Shown here one piece after another: positions 25,253 through 33,921 of a stretch of 64,000 nt of DNA. The translations under genes were made by a program, and so were the position numbers. A model generated the notes under the pieces. It made no database searches, was not told the origin of the DNA, and was given only the letters and a program-made list of their open reading frames with translations. Position 1 is the first letter of the stretch, and each line of letters starts with the position of its first letter. Source of the DNA: Chryseobacterium sp. LAM-KRS1 (GTDB lineage Bacteria; Bacteroidota; Bacteroidia; Flavobacteriales; Weeksellaceae); assembly GCF_013184525.1 (NCBI RefSeq), contig NZ_JAAOIZ010000006.1:310001-374000 (forward strand). Direction: 5' to 3'.

Positions 25253-27586
25253 ATGAAACGTGCCGTTATTGTTGCCTTTTTTTTCGGGGGCTTGGGTTGG
25301 GCTTTTGCCCAAAATTCAGGATCTATCTCCGGGACTCTCAAACAGTATAATGGAGATAATCTCTCCGAAGCGACCATAGAGCTGATAGAGACTCATAAGC
25401 ATACCCTAACTGATCAGAATGGTAACTTCAGTTTTAATGAATTGCCGGAAGGAGATTACCACCTTAAAATACAGGTTATTGGCTCCAATGAGAAAATTGT
25501 AGGAGTACATGTAAAGCAGAATGAACCAGCAGTGGTCAATTACCAGCTGGAGAAAGAAAATATTTCCGTTATTCAGGAAATTACTTTATCTACGGTCACC
25601 AATAAGTTTTCTAAAAAGGAAAGTCCTTATGTTTCCAAGCTTCCCTTGAAAAATATCGAAACCCCGCAGGTTTACCTCAGTGTTCCAAAAGAGTTGATTC
25701 AGGAACAGATTGCAGTTAATCTGGGAAGTATCTCAAAAAATATTCCGGGTTCCGGAATTCCCATGCTTGCCAATCAGGGACGTGTTACATTCCTTTCCCG
25801 TGGATTTACCACGGAGCCTATGGTAAGAAACGGGATCTCAGGTTTTGCCTACACTACCATTGATCCGGCAAACCTTGAAAAAATTGAAGCTATTAAAGGA
25901 CCTTCGGCAACCTTATTTGGCTCAAATCTGTCGACATATGGAGGTTTATTTAACAGGGTAACCAAAAAGCCGTATAATGGTTTCGGAGGAGAAGTGTCCT
26001 ATACGGCAGGAAGCTGGAACTACAACAGGTTTACTGCAGATATTAATACACCAGTGAATAAGGATAAGACCATTCTTTTCCGGTTAAATGGTGCGGCCAC
26101 GTACCAGAAAAGCTTTCAGGATCTTGGATTTAGTAATGCGATCTCAATGGCACCCTCTATTTCCTATCAGATCAATGACAGGCTTTCTCTTTTATTTGAC
26201 ATCGAATATGGTCACGAGAAGGCTACCTCTGTTGTGAGGTTTAATCCTTACCTGAAAAGCAATAAAGTACAATCTATTGCTGATATGGGATTTCCTTATA
26301 ACCGGTTATTTGGAAGCAATGATATTGCTTATGAAACAGAAATGATGAATATTTTTGCACAAATGAACTATAAGATTTCTGATCACTGGACATCTCAAAC
26401 CGTTTTCTCACGGGCAAGATCGACCATAGACGGATACATTACTGCCATCAATGGGACTTCTGATACAAAAGCAAGCTTACAGGTGATGAAGGGAAATACC
26501 AATTTCATTGCGACCAATATTCAACAAAATTTTATTGGGGACTTTCAGATTTCAGGACATAGAAACAGATTGATCATTGGGCTGGATTATTACAACAATG
26601 CGAATAGTTTCGACAGGGTAACGGTGACAGGTGCTCCATTTGATTTTACTAGCAATACGACCTATTCAGCCAATCAATCTACGATAGATAATCTTGCTAG
26701 TTCAGGAACCCCAAGGATCGAAAAAAATGGAGACAACAGCTATGCTATTTATGCATCCGATGTCTTCAATATTACCGACAGATTTCTGGCTATGGTAAGT
26801 CTGAGGGCAGACCGATATCAAAATCTTGGAGTTACCGATATTGCTAAAAATGTAAACTCAGGTGATTACTGGCAGACTAATTTTTCCCCAAAATTCGGTT
26901 TGGTTTACCAGGTGGTAAAAGACAAAGTATCCATTTTCGGAAACTATATGAATGGATTTACCAATAAAGGAGGATCAGATATCAACGGAAACACTTTCAA
27001 ACCGGAACAGGCAAACCAGAAAGAAATAGGAATAAAGGGAGACCTTTTTGGACATAAGCTGGTAGGAACAGTGAGCTATTATGATATTGATGTAAAAAAT
27101 ATGGTGCGACCTGATCCTGTTAATAATCTGTATTCTTTACAAGACGGAGGGCAGAGAAGTAAAGGAGTAGAGGTAGAATTTACTGCAAACCCTTTTCGTG
27201 GATTCAATATTATTGCTGGATATGCCTATAATGACAGTAAAATGACCAAAGCAGAAGAAAAAATCAATGGGTTGCGTCCTGCTTTATCCGGACCATCCAA
27301 TCTTTACAATTTATGGATGAGCTATCAAATCATGGCGGGAGAATTAAAAGGACTCGGAGTGGGTTTTGGAGGAAATAAAGGAAATCATTCTTTCCAGACC
27401 AATACGACAACAGCTAAAGTTATTATCCCGGCATATACTACTTTAGATGCTACAGTCTTTTATGATCATAAAAATTTCAGAGCAGGAATAAAAGTGAATA
27501 ACCTGACCAATGAAAAAACATGGTCGGTAAGATTAACTCCACAAAATCCGACCCAGGTCCTCGGGAGTATTGCATATAAATTTTAA
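25253..27586 (+). CDS. TonB-dependent outer-membrane receptor, siderophore type
   Basis: The 777-residue protein has a signal peptide (about 1-20), an N-terminal carboxypeptidase-like regulatory domain (about 22-105), a plug domain (about 125-240, with LEKIEAIKGPSATLFGS and GGLFNRVTKKP) and a 22-strand-type barrel ending in GSIAYKF with a terminal Phe. The plug and length fit receptors for ferric siderophores; no SusD partner is present, which argues against glycan uptake. It stands in the middle of the T6SS locus with its own promoter and terminator. Whether it takes part in the secretion system is unknown. Confidence 0.88.
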   Translation: MKRAVIVAFFFGGLGWAFAQNSGSISGTLKQYNGDNLSEATIELIETHKHTLTDQNGNFSFNELPEGDYHLKIQVIGSNEKIVGVHVKQNEPAVVNYQLEKENISVIQEITLSTVTNKFSKKESPYVSKLPLKNIETPQVYLSVPKELIQEQIAVNLGSISKNIPGSGIPMLANQGRVTFLSRGFTTEPMVRNGISGFAYTTIDPANLEKIEAIKGPSATLFGSNLSTYGGLFNRVTKKPYNGFGGEVSYTAGSWNYNRFTADINTPVNKDKTILFRLNGAATYQKSFQDLGFSNAISMAPSISYQINDRLSLLFDIEYGHEKATSVVRFNPYLKSNKVQSIADMGFPYNRLFGSNDIAYETEMMNIFAQMNYKISDHWTSQTVFSRARSTIDGYITAINGTSDTKASLQVMKGNTNFIATNIQQNFIGDFQISGHRNRLIIGLDYYNNANSFDRVTVTGAPFDFTSNTTYSANQSTIDNLASSGTPRIEKNGDNSYAIYASDVFNITDRFLAMVSLRADRYQNLGVTDIAKNVNSGDYWQTNFSPKFGLVYQVVKDKVSIFGNYMNGFTNKGGSDINGNTFKPEQANQKEIGIKGDLFGHKLVGTVSYYDIDVKNMVRPDPVNNLYSLQDGGQRSKGVEVEFTANPFRGFNIIAGYAYNDSKMTKAEEKINGLRPALSGPSNLYNLWMSYQIMAGELKGLGVGFGGNKGNHSFQTNTTTAKVIIPAYTTLDATVFYDHKNFRAGIKVNNLTNEKTWSVRLTPQNPTQVLGSIAYKF

Positions 27587-27590
27587 ATTT

Positions 27591-27617
27591 AAGCTGTGAT
27601 TTTCACAGCTTTTTTTG
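27591..27617 (+). terminator. Terminator after the TonB-dependent receptor
   Basis: Stem AAGCTGTGA (27591-27599) and TCACAGCTT (27603-27611) with a 3-nt loop, followed by a T-run. The rest of the 325-bp gap to tssD2 is AT-rich and carries the tandem operators and promoter described separately. Confidence 0.9.
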
Positions 27618-27766
27618 AATCTAATCTTATGTTAACACCTTCTAAATTTTATTAATTTTTTGTTAATATCTCTCGGCTGGGTGTTAAAAATAATTAGATA
27701 TATTGACTGAATTTTAATTATAATTAGTTGATTATAAGTGTTTTAATGTGTTGTTTATTTCTATTG

Positions 27767-27803
27767 TCGTAGAATTACTACACCAAATCGTAGAATTACT
27801 ACA
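27767..27803 (+). promoter_or_regulatory. Tandem operator-like sites upstream of tssD2
   Basis: Two identical copies of TCGTAGAATTACTACA occupy 27767-27782 and 27788-27803. Their start-to-start distance is 21 bp, two turns of the helix, so bound proteins would sit on the same face. The proximal copy ends 48 bp before TATATTTG, exactly as at tssD1. Confidence 0.72.
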
Positions 27804-27851
27804 AAAACTCAGATAGGTGATCAAAAAGTTTCAGATTAAGAATAAGCAATC

Positions 27852-27859
27852 TATATTTG
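27852..27859 (+). promoter_or_regulatory. -7 promoter element of tssD2
   Basis: TATATTTG is identical to the tssD1 element and again lacks a proper -33 box. The leader after it ends with almost the same segment as that of tssD1 before the ATG. Confidence 0.7.
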
Positions 27860-27912
27860 CTATACAATTGAACACCACATCACAAAATATTAACGATTAA
27901 AATTTACAAATC

Positions 27913-28326
27913 ATGGCAGCAAATTCAAGAGGAATCTTAAAATTCAACGGAGGCGAAGGTCAGAAATTATTAAAGCTTAATTACAGCGTATCAAGATCTA
28001 CAGACGTTTCAGGACGTGTAGCTTCTGACCCTTCCAACGCAATCATCAAATTAACGATCGAAGCTACAGAAAAATCTGACATCTTAGAAAGCTTACTTAA
28101 CGGGAAATACAAGCCTACAACAGGTGAAGTTACTTTCAATAAATCTCACGAAGAAGGAACATTAATTACTTTGACATGGGAGAACGGATATGTTATTCAG
28201 CACGAAGTAGACTTTGATGCTGTGGATGACAACAGTATGCTGATCAGCTTCATCGTAAGTGCAGAAAAAATCCATTATGGTAACGGTATCTATGAAGGTA
28301 TCTGGCCAGGTGGAAGCAGCAATTAA
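27913..28326 (+). CDS. tssD: T6SS tube protein TssD (Hcp), copy 2
   Basis: The 137-residue tube protein is nearly the same as tssD1 along its length, with a few replacements (for example AIIKLTIEAT against ALIKLTVEAT) and three more C-terminal residues. Synonymous differences are many, so the two copies have diverged at DNA level while protein sequence was conserved. Two operator copies precede it, against one complete copy at tssD1, which may mean stronger or more sensitive activation. It may be preferred by the second VgrG and its toxins, although nothing in the sequence proves this. Confidence 0.9.
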   Translation: MAANSRGILKFNGGEGQKLLKLNYSVSRSTDVSGRVASDPSNAIIKLTIEATEKSDILESLLNGKYKPTTGEVTFNKSHEEGTLITLTWENGYVIQHEVDFDAVDDNSMLISFIVSAEKIHYGNGIYEGIWPGGSSN

Positions 28327-28356
28327 TTAAACCATCCTAGTAAAAATAAAATTGGT

Positions 28357-28398
28357 ACAGAATAGTTTACTCACCAGAGTTGACTATTCTGTTTTTTC
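28357..28398 (+). terminator. Terminator after tssD2
   Basis: Stem ACAGAATAGT (28357-28366) and ACTATTCTGT (28383-28392) with a 16-nt loop, followed by TTTTTT. Confidence 0.82.
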
Positions 28399-28547
28399 GT
28401 TTTGAGATCCGTAACTCTATAAAAATATCATATATATCTATTAATTAGGTGTTTATGATTTTTGGTTTAGAGGGAATATAGAAAATTATCTGATCATAAG
28501 ATGATTTTATTTCACAACATCAGCTAATCAATTCAAATAGTAAGATT

Positions 28548-30740
28548 ATGTTTAAGGATGGTCAATCGCCGAAAATGTCGGCGCCCAAAAATATAAAAGG
28601 TCCTGCAGAACAACTGGGAGATACAGTGAAAACACAGGCAATACAAAAGGGTAGTGAAAAAATACAGGAAAAAGCAAATCCGAAAGTTCAGAAAATAACC
28701 CAAAAGCTATCCCAAGCACAGGCTTATTCAGGCATGGCGCAAAATGCCTCCGGTCTTTTTATGAACCAGGTTGTACAGCCTACAGCTCCTTCTGTTATAG
28801 AAGATAAAGTATGGTCCAAGCAACCTACTTCCAAAATACATAATGCGAATGCGCTCCCTCAAAGCCAGATCATGGGTATCAATAGGGTGGTGAAACTTGA
28901 TATTATTATTGAAGGAAAAATTGTAAAACATTTTAAACACTTTAAGCTTAAACAGAGTGCTACAAGACATCATGAATTCGATTTAATGCTCGCTCATGAT
29001 ACACTGGGAAATCCGGAAAACCATAACCTTGAAGAAGCCCAAAATTTCCTTGGAAAAAGAATCACTGTCGTATTTAAATACAAAGACGTTGAAGATGGAC
29101 CTGAAAGAAGTTTTGTAGGGGTTATTACCGAAGTAGGTTTTAGCCAGGAGAAGGGCAGCCTTGGAAATGTAGTACTTACGGGATCAAGCCCTACCGTTCT
29201 GCTTGATGCGGCTCCTCATATCCAGAGCTTTGGAGGAGGTAAAGAAATAAGCTTAAATAGCATCGCAGATCAGGTTATAAAAGAAGGATTGGGACAAAAT
29301 AAGTTTGACTTCCGGGTTGATTCACAACATGGAAATGTCTCTTACAGCTCCCAATATGAGGAAACCCATTATAATTATCTTGCAAGAATTGCCGAAGCCT
29401 ATGGTGAGCAATTCTATTATGACGGTGAAGTTCTTCATTTCGGAAAATTGCCGCCTCAGGAAAAACCAATCAAGCTTACTTATGGCAGCAGCGTTCAGGA
29501 TATAAAAATAAGAATGAAGGCTCAGCATGTTAATCCTACTTTTTATGGGTATAACAGCAGTAAGAATGAAAAACTAACCACTGGTAATTCAAAAATTACC
29601 CATACTTCAGATATTGCCAAGCGTGCATACGAAATTTCAGAAAAAACATTTACAACGCCATCTCTGAGAGTAGCTCCGATTAAGGCTTCATCATTTATGG
29701 ACATTGACGCATCCCAAAAAGGTACTGCGGGAAGTAAAGCATCCAGTGTTTTCATTACTTCAGGAACCACTACTGTTCCTTTCCTGTATCCAGGATGTAC
29801 TGCCGATATTGAGATGCGGAAAACAGACAGTAATGAAACCTCTTATTTCACGAAACTCATGATCATAGATATGACTCATGAGGTAGATGCAAGAGGATAT
29901 TATACAGGAACATTTGATGCGATTGCATCTGATACAGGATTTATTCCACGGCCGGAGTTTGAAACCCCTAAAGCAGAACCTCAGTTTGCCAAAGTGATCT
30001 CCAATACCGATCCCTTAAACCAGGGTCGTGTACAGGTACAGTTTGACTGGCAAAACGGATCTGCAACCACGGAATTTATCAGAGTGATGACTCCCGATGG
30101 TGGAGGAAGTGAAAAAGTAAGCAAAAATCGTGGATTTATGGCCATCCCTGAAGTCGGCGATCAGGTTGTGGTTAATTTCGTTCATCAACATCCGGACCGT
30201 CCTTTTGTTATGGGAGGTATGTTTCACGGAGGTGTTGGCGGTGGCGGTGGAGCAGGAAATAATATTAAAAGCTTAAGCAGCAGAAGTGGTAATAAACTGG
30301 AATTGGATGACGGAGCTGGTTCTGTTTTTTTAACGGATCAGGGAGGTGCGAATATGAAGTTTGATGGTGCCGGTAATGCAACGACCAATGCCAATAATAA
30401 TAAGACAGTAAAAGTAGGTAATAACAATACAGTAAATACAGGTAGCAAAAATGTCATCAATGTCGGAAGTAAAGATGGCGGTGGTGCCAATTCTGTATTT
30501 TCAATGGATAATGCCGGAAATATATCTTTAGAATGCGACACGAATGTAACCATCAAGACAGGTGCCAGTTCAATTACATTAAAAGCTGACGGAACAATTA
30601 TCCTCAGCGGAAAGATCATTGGAATCAGTGGAGAAGGAATCGGAGTTGTAGGTACCAAAGGAATTGATCTTTCATCTCCTGCCAATCATCTCGGTGGCGG
30701 ACAGACCAAGATCGATGGTGGGGACGCATTTATTAATTAA
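28548..30740 (+). CDS. vgrG: T6SS spike protein VgrG (TssI), copy 2, with N-terminal extension
   Basis: The 730-residue VgrG shares its gp27-like and OB-fold core with copy 1 (for example NQGRVQVQFDW and QHPDRPFVMGGMFHGG). It differs at both ends. About 105 residues precede the core (copy 1 has about 40), rich in Gln, Lys and Ala with a helical character (SEKIQEKANPKVQKITQKL). The C-terminal beta-helix has Asn/Thr-rich repeats (VKVGNNNTVNTGSKNVINVG) instead of the Lys/Glu tail. It heads the block containing the two PAAR-like toxins and is the likely carrier for them. Confidence 0.92.
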   Translation: MFKDGQSPKMSAPKNIKGPAEQLGDTVKTQAIQKGSEKIQEKANPKVQKITQKLSQAQAYSGMAQNASGLFMNQVVQPTAPSVIEDKVWSKQPTSKIHNANALPQSQIMGINRVVKLDIIIEGKIVKHFKHFKLKQSATRHHEFDLMLAHDTLGNPENHNLEEAQNFLGKRITVVFKYKDVEDGPERSFVGVITEVGFSQEKGSLGNVVLTGSSPTVLLDAAPHIQSFGGGKEISLNSIADQVIKEGLGQNKFDFRVDSQHGNVSYSSQYEETHYNYLARIAEAYGEQFYYDGEVLHFGKLPPQEKPIKLTYGSSVQDIKIRMKAQHVNPTFYGYNSSKNEKLTTGNSKITHTSDIAKRAYEISEKTFTTPSLRVAPIKASSFMDIDASQKGTAGSKASSVFITSGTTTVPFLYPGCTADIEMRKTDSNETSYFTKLMIIDMTHEVDARGYYTGTFDAIASDTGFIPRPEFETPKAEPQFAKVISNTDPLNQGRVQVQFDWQNGSATTEFIRVMTPDGGGSEKVSKNRGFMAIPEVGDQVVVNFVHQHPDRPFVMGGMFHGGVGGGGGAGNNIKSLSSRSGNKLELDDGAGSVFLTDQGGANMKFDGAGNATTNANNNKTVKVGNNNTVNTGSKNVINVGSKDGGGANSVFSMDNAGNISLECDTNVTIKTGASSITLKADGTIILSGKIIGISGEGIGVVGTKGIDLSSPANHLGGGQTKIDGGDAFIN

Positions 30741-30748
30741 ACAGATCT

Positions 30749-31639
30749 ATGAGTGAATCATTCAACATAAAAGATAAATTTTCTGAACAATATACTCTTA
30801 TAATAGATTCAGATATTAAAGCGGTAAATGTACACATGATTTCCCGTTCTCAGTTAAGATGGGATTTCACCGTTCTACAGGTAGCAGAGGATCATATTAA
30901 AGTAAAAATAATTGTTCTGGACCACATTCTTCTTGAAGCCAATAATCCTCTAATTAAAGAGGTGGCAGCACTTACGAATGCGTTTTCCAGGTTGTATAAT
31001 GAATTATATCTGACCATAAATAGTGAAGGCAAAGTCGTGGAAGTTTCCAATATGAATGTCATTCGTTCAAAGTGGCAGCAGACCAAGGCTGAAATGGAAA
31101 AGATTGCAGAAAATAATCCTGAAATTAAAAATGCGATTATCTTAAATGATAACATCTTCCAGGATGAAAAGAAGCTGATAGAAGGCATTCAGAATAATGA
31201 ATTTTTCCTGATGTATTTTAATAAAATCTATGGACGGAAAATCCCGGGAAATTACAAGGAAAATGCATTAAACCTTTTTAATTCAGCCAATGTACACTGG
31301 AGTTTTGACCTGAAGAATAGCAGTAACCCATTACTGTCTTCCGATGAAATGATTGTAGAACTTTCCGGAGAACCATCCATTTTATTGAACATAGGATTTT
31401 ATAACCGGGCGTATATTCAGTTTTCCAATCAGATCGATGTTTCCAAACTGGAAACCTCACTCAATGAAAAAGGGATTTACAGAACGGAAAAATCTACAGG
31501 AAGAATCATAGAAGCTTCCCTTACGAGAGAAGAAATTGCCGATCCTGAAAATCTTTATGCAAAATTGAAATATACATTTTATAGCGACGAAATTCTTAAA
31601 TATAAAATGTCAGATGAATACAATACAGCGACTTCCTGA
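30749..31639 (+). CDS. T6SS-associated protein of unknown function
   Basis: This 296-residue protein starts 8 bp after vgrG2. It has no signal peptide, membrane helix or catalytic motif, and I do not recognise a family. The N-terminal 110 residues read as a beta-sheet domain and the middle is helical and charged (SKWQQTKAEMEKIAENNPEI). Its place between the spike and the PAAR-like toxins is where adaptors or chaperones that load effectors are usually encoded, so a cytoplasmic loading role is a fair guess. Confidence 0.75.
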   Translation: MSESFNIKDKFSEQYTLIIDSDIKAVNVHMISRSQLRWDFTVLQVAEDHIKVKIIVLDHILLEANNPLIKEVAALTNAFSRLYNELYLTINSEGKVVEVSNMNVIRSKWQQTKAEMEKIAENNPEIKNAIILNDNIFQDEKKLIEGIQNNEFFLMYFNKIYGRKIPGNYKENALNLFNSANVHWSFDLKNSSNPLLSSDEMIVELSGEPSILLNIGFYNRAYIQFSNQIDVSKLETSLNEKGIYRTEKSTGRIIEASLTREEIADPENLYAKLKYTFYSDEILKYKMSDEYNTATS

Positions 31640-31871
31640 TGTAAAGTCTTATATAAAGAGCATTTCTATAAGAAATTACCGCCTCGGATTTAATTTAAAA
31701 TTCGACAGGAAAAACTGTATTAAAAGCTTTTTCATCTTTATGGCTAAAGAATATGAAAAAGATCAGGAGAAATTTATCAGAAAAACCGTTTACGGAATTG
31801 AACATCAGCGGATCGATGATAGAAACAGGATAAAAGCCCATACTCGAAAACAAACCCTAAAAAGACTGTAA
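31614..31871 (+). CDS. Small basic protein next to PAAR-like toxin
   Basis: The 85-residue frame begins 26 bp inside the previous gene, in another frame, and ends one base before the toxin start codon. The last 43 residues, starting at an internal ATG (31740), are strongly charged and helical (MAKEYEKDQEKFIRKTVY), so translation may begin there instead. It has no recognised domain. Its spacing to the toxin gene suggests coupled translation, and it may be a tip adaptor or chaperone. Low confidence applies to the start, less to the existence of a gene. Confidence 0.5.
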   Translation: MNTIQRLPDVKSYIKSISIRNYRLGFNLKFDRKNCIKSFFIFMAKEYEKDQEKFIRKTVYGIEHQRIDDRNRIKAHTRKQTLKRL

Positions 31872-31872
31872 T

Positions 31873-33429
31873 ATGGGACATAAGATTATTACAGAAAAAG
31901 ATTTTTGGATGTGCTCCAGTGGTGCGATGCCTGCACAACTACAGGGAACCAGAAAAAGCAATAAAAAAAGCTCAGGAGAAGTCTATATCACTGTAGCGGA
32001 TACCGCTACAAGCAGCTGGATCGATTTCGGCTGTACAAAGAATATGCTTTGGGCTGCACTTTTAACTGCTGTGGCTGTAGTGGTAGTAGTTGCATTGATC
32101 GTTGGCACGGGAGGAGTTGCTGCTATAGGTCTTATCGGAATGATGGCTATAGGCGCAGCTGCTGGGGTTGCAGGAGGAGTTATTGCAGCCGTAGACGGAG
32201 CATTGAAGTGTGGGCAAAAAAATGCGACGGCAAGAACATGGGATGCCAGTAAAAATAATCTTCTTCTTACAGGCACTCCAGGTATTACAGGAGACCGTAC
32301 CATGACCTGTTCTATAGGTGGAGTGGTGAAATTTGCTCCTGAAATCAAAAGCTGGACCCATGCTTTAGCTTTGGGTAGCTTTAATTATGTTACTCAGCTT
32401 GCAGGCTGTGCCCTTGGTGGTGCGGCGGTAGGAGCCGGAGGATTTCTTGCATCAGGATTGGCAGGCGGATCACTAGCCGTAGCAGCGCCAACCTTTTCCA
32501 GTGTTCTCTCAAACGTTGCCGGAAGTTTTACCGGAATTTGGGGAGGCAGCCGTGCATTGTTCGGATTAAATGCGCTGGCTAATGAGCATGCTTATGGAAA
32601 TGTTCAGGATGCCGGGGACGCCGGAGCTGTTTTAGTCAATGGAGGAATTCCGGAAATTGGTATGGGACAGCGTATTTTTACAGGACAGGCTCATCCTTCT
32701 GACTATCTTCTGTTTTTATATTTATTAAATATAAAAGTAAAGGAACCTGCACCGCCCATTAAAGAGCAGAATAGTGGAGGCGATAAAGATGGAAATAATA
32801 CTTCTAAAGAAGAAGGAAACAAAACGCCTGAAGAAGAAGGAGCTAATGGAAGCAAAGGACAAGGAGAAACAACAACAAAACCCAATGAAGGAGGGGAAGC
32901 AAATTCTTATGAAAGTAGTCAGCCTGGCGATCCGCCTGGTACCTATAGGGATAGCAATGGAAGATTAAAAGATTCTCAAACTCATAAATTCGTTAAGGAT
33001 CCTAATGCCCAGGTTGCAGAACCAACCGAACCTAATCCTAATAACCCAAATGATACAAATCGACCAAGCTGGAGAAAAAGTGAAATTGATGCGGAACAAA
33101 TGTATCCTGGTTATGATACTCAAAAAAGTTTCATTGATGGCAAAGAAGTGCCGTATGGAACGGAAGGAAGTACAAGGCCTGATTTATATAATACAGGACA
33201 TAGTGTTGAGGTGAAAAATTATGATGTCACATCTAATACGGGTCGAAGAAATTTAACGAATGAGCTTAACAGACAATATACAGACAGATTACAAAATCTT
33301 CCGCCAGGAACAAGACAGACAGCAGTAATTGATGTTAGAGGTCAAAATATGTCTCCTGAGGCATTAGTTCAGTTAGAATCTAGTATTCAAAAGAGTTGTC
33401 CGAATCTGGAGGTAATTTTTATTCAATAA
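31873..33429 (+). CDS. PAAR-like (DUF4280-like) toxin with PD-(D/E)XK nuclease C-terminus
   Basis: The 518-residue protein has a scaffold (1-292), a charged Gly/Glu/Pro-rich linker (293-397) and a toxin domain (398-518). The scaffold looks like a DUF4280 PAAR-like tip: MCSSGAMPAQLQ, YITVADTATSSWIDFGC and, after an insertion, RTWDASKNNLLLTG and TMTCSIGGVVKF. The insertion (58-110) and a second stretch (163-222) are hydrophobic and could span a membrane. The toxin shows the restriction-like core STRPDLYN then SVEVKNY (Asp437, Glu446, Lys448) with a helical Glu before it (Glu404 or 408). It would cap VgrG and cut nucleic acid in the target cell. The partner gene encodes an Imm70-like protein. 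Confidence 0.8.
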   Translation: MGHKIITEKDFWMCSSGAMPAQLQGTRKSNKKSSGEVYITVADTATSSWIDFGCTKNMLWAALLTAVAVVVVVALIVGTGGVAAIGLIGMMAIGAAAGVAGGVIAAVDGALKCGQKNATARTWDASKNNLLLTGTPGITGDRTMTCSIGGVVKFAPEIKSWTHALALGSFNYVTQLAGCALGGAAVGAGGFLASGLAGGSLAVAAPTFSSVLSNVAGSFTGIWGGSRALFGLNALANEHAYGNVQDAGDAGAVLVNGGIPEIGMGQRIFTGQAHPSDYLLFLYLLNIKVKEPAPPIKEQNSGGDKDGNNTSKEEGNKTPEEEGANGSKGQGETTTKPNEGGEANSYESSQPGDPPGTYRDSNGRLKDSQTHKFVKDPNAQVAEPTEPNPNNPNDTNRPSWRKSEIDAEQMYPGYDTQKSFIDGKEVPYGTEGSTRPDLYNTGHSVEVKNYDVTSNTGRRNLTNELNRQYTDRLQNLPPGTRQTAVIDVRGQNMSPEALVQLESSIQKSCPNLEVIFIQ

Positions 33430-33454
33430 TTAATATATTTATAAAAAATAAATA

Positions 33455-33868
33455 ATGACAGGATTAAAGGTAGGACCTATATTTTATAAGATAGGCACGG
33501 GTGATTTTTTACATTCTTTTTTTTCTACAATTGCTTATAATCTGGAAAATAATAAATGGGGCAGTAGATTTCCATTGCTAATGAATGAATTGTATTATAA
33601 AACTTTACCCGCAGATAAGGTAGATGAAGCAATTAATGAATTAAAAACGATCCAAAAAGAATTGGAAGAATATTCACCATCTATGATAGTGTGGGATATT
33701 GAGGATCTGTCGAAACAACCACCTTGGGGAGATAATATTGCCGAAAGAATAACCGATCTGTCCAATTATTTTTATACCAATGATGGTGAAGATCTTTTTA
33801 ATGTCTTCTATAAAGCCTTTGATGCTGCAAAAAGTGTTAATAAAGATATTAATATCCATAGTATGTAA
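33455..33868 (+). CDS. Imm70-like immunity protein
   Basis: The 137-residue cytoplasmic protein directly follows the nuclease toxin. Several segments match what I know of the Imm70 family: VGPIFYKIGTGDFLHSFFST, WGSRFPLLMNELY, IVWDIEDLSKQPPWG and ITDLSNYF. It should bind and neutralise the cognate toxin in the producing cell. There is no signal peptide, as expected for a toxin acting in the cytoplasm. The gene is AT-richer than the scaffold around it, which is common in exchanged toxin-immunity pairs. Confidence 0.82.
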   Translation: MTGLKVGPIFYKIGTGDFLHSFFSTIAYNLENNKWGSRFPLLMNELYYKTLPADKVDEAINELKTIQKELEEYSPSMIVWDIEDLSKQPPWGDNIAERITDLSNYFYTNDGEDLFNVFYKAFDAAKSVNKDINIHSM

Positions 33869-33921
33869 TCTTTACTAGAAGTATATTAAAAAACAAAGCT
33901 TACCAAGAGAAATGAAGATTT

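Noticed and set aside
30338..30685. Long open frame antisense to the vgrG2 C-terminus
   Set aside because: It mirrors the repetitive beta-helix of VgrG2, has low-complexity composition and no start signals. It is a shadow frame.
32049..32361. Antisense and shifted frames rich in Cys, Ser and Tyr over the toxin scaffold
   Set aside because: They arise from the Val/Ala/Gly-rich insertion read in other frames, and occur in both scaffold copies for the same reason.
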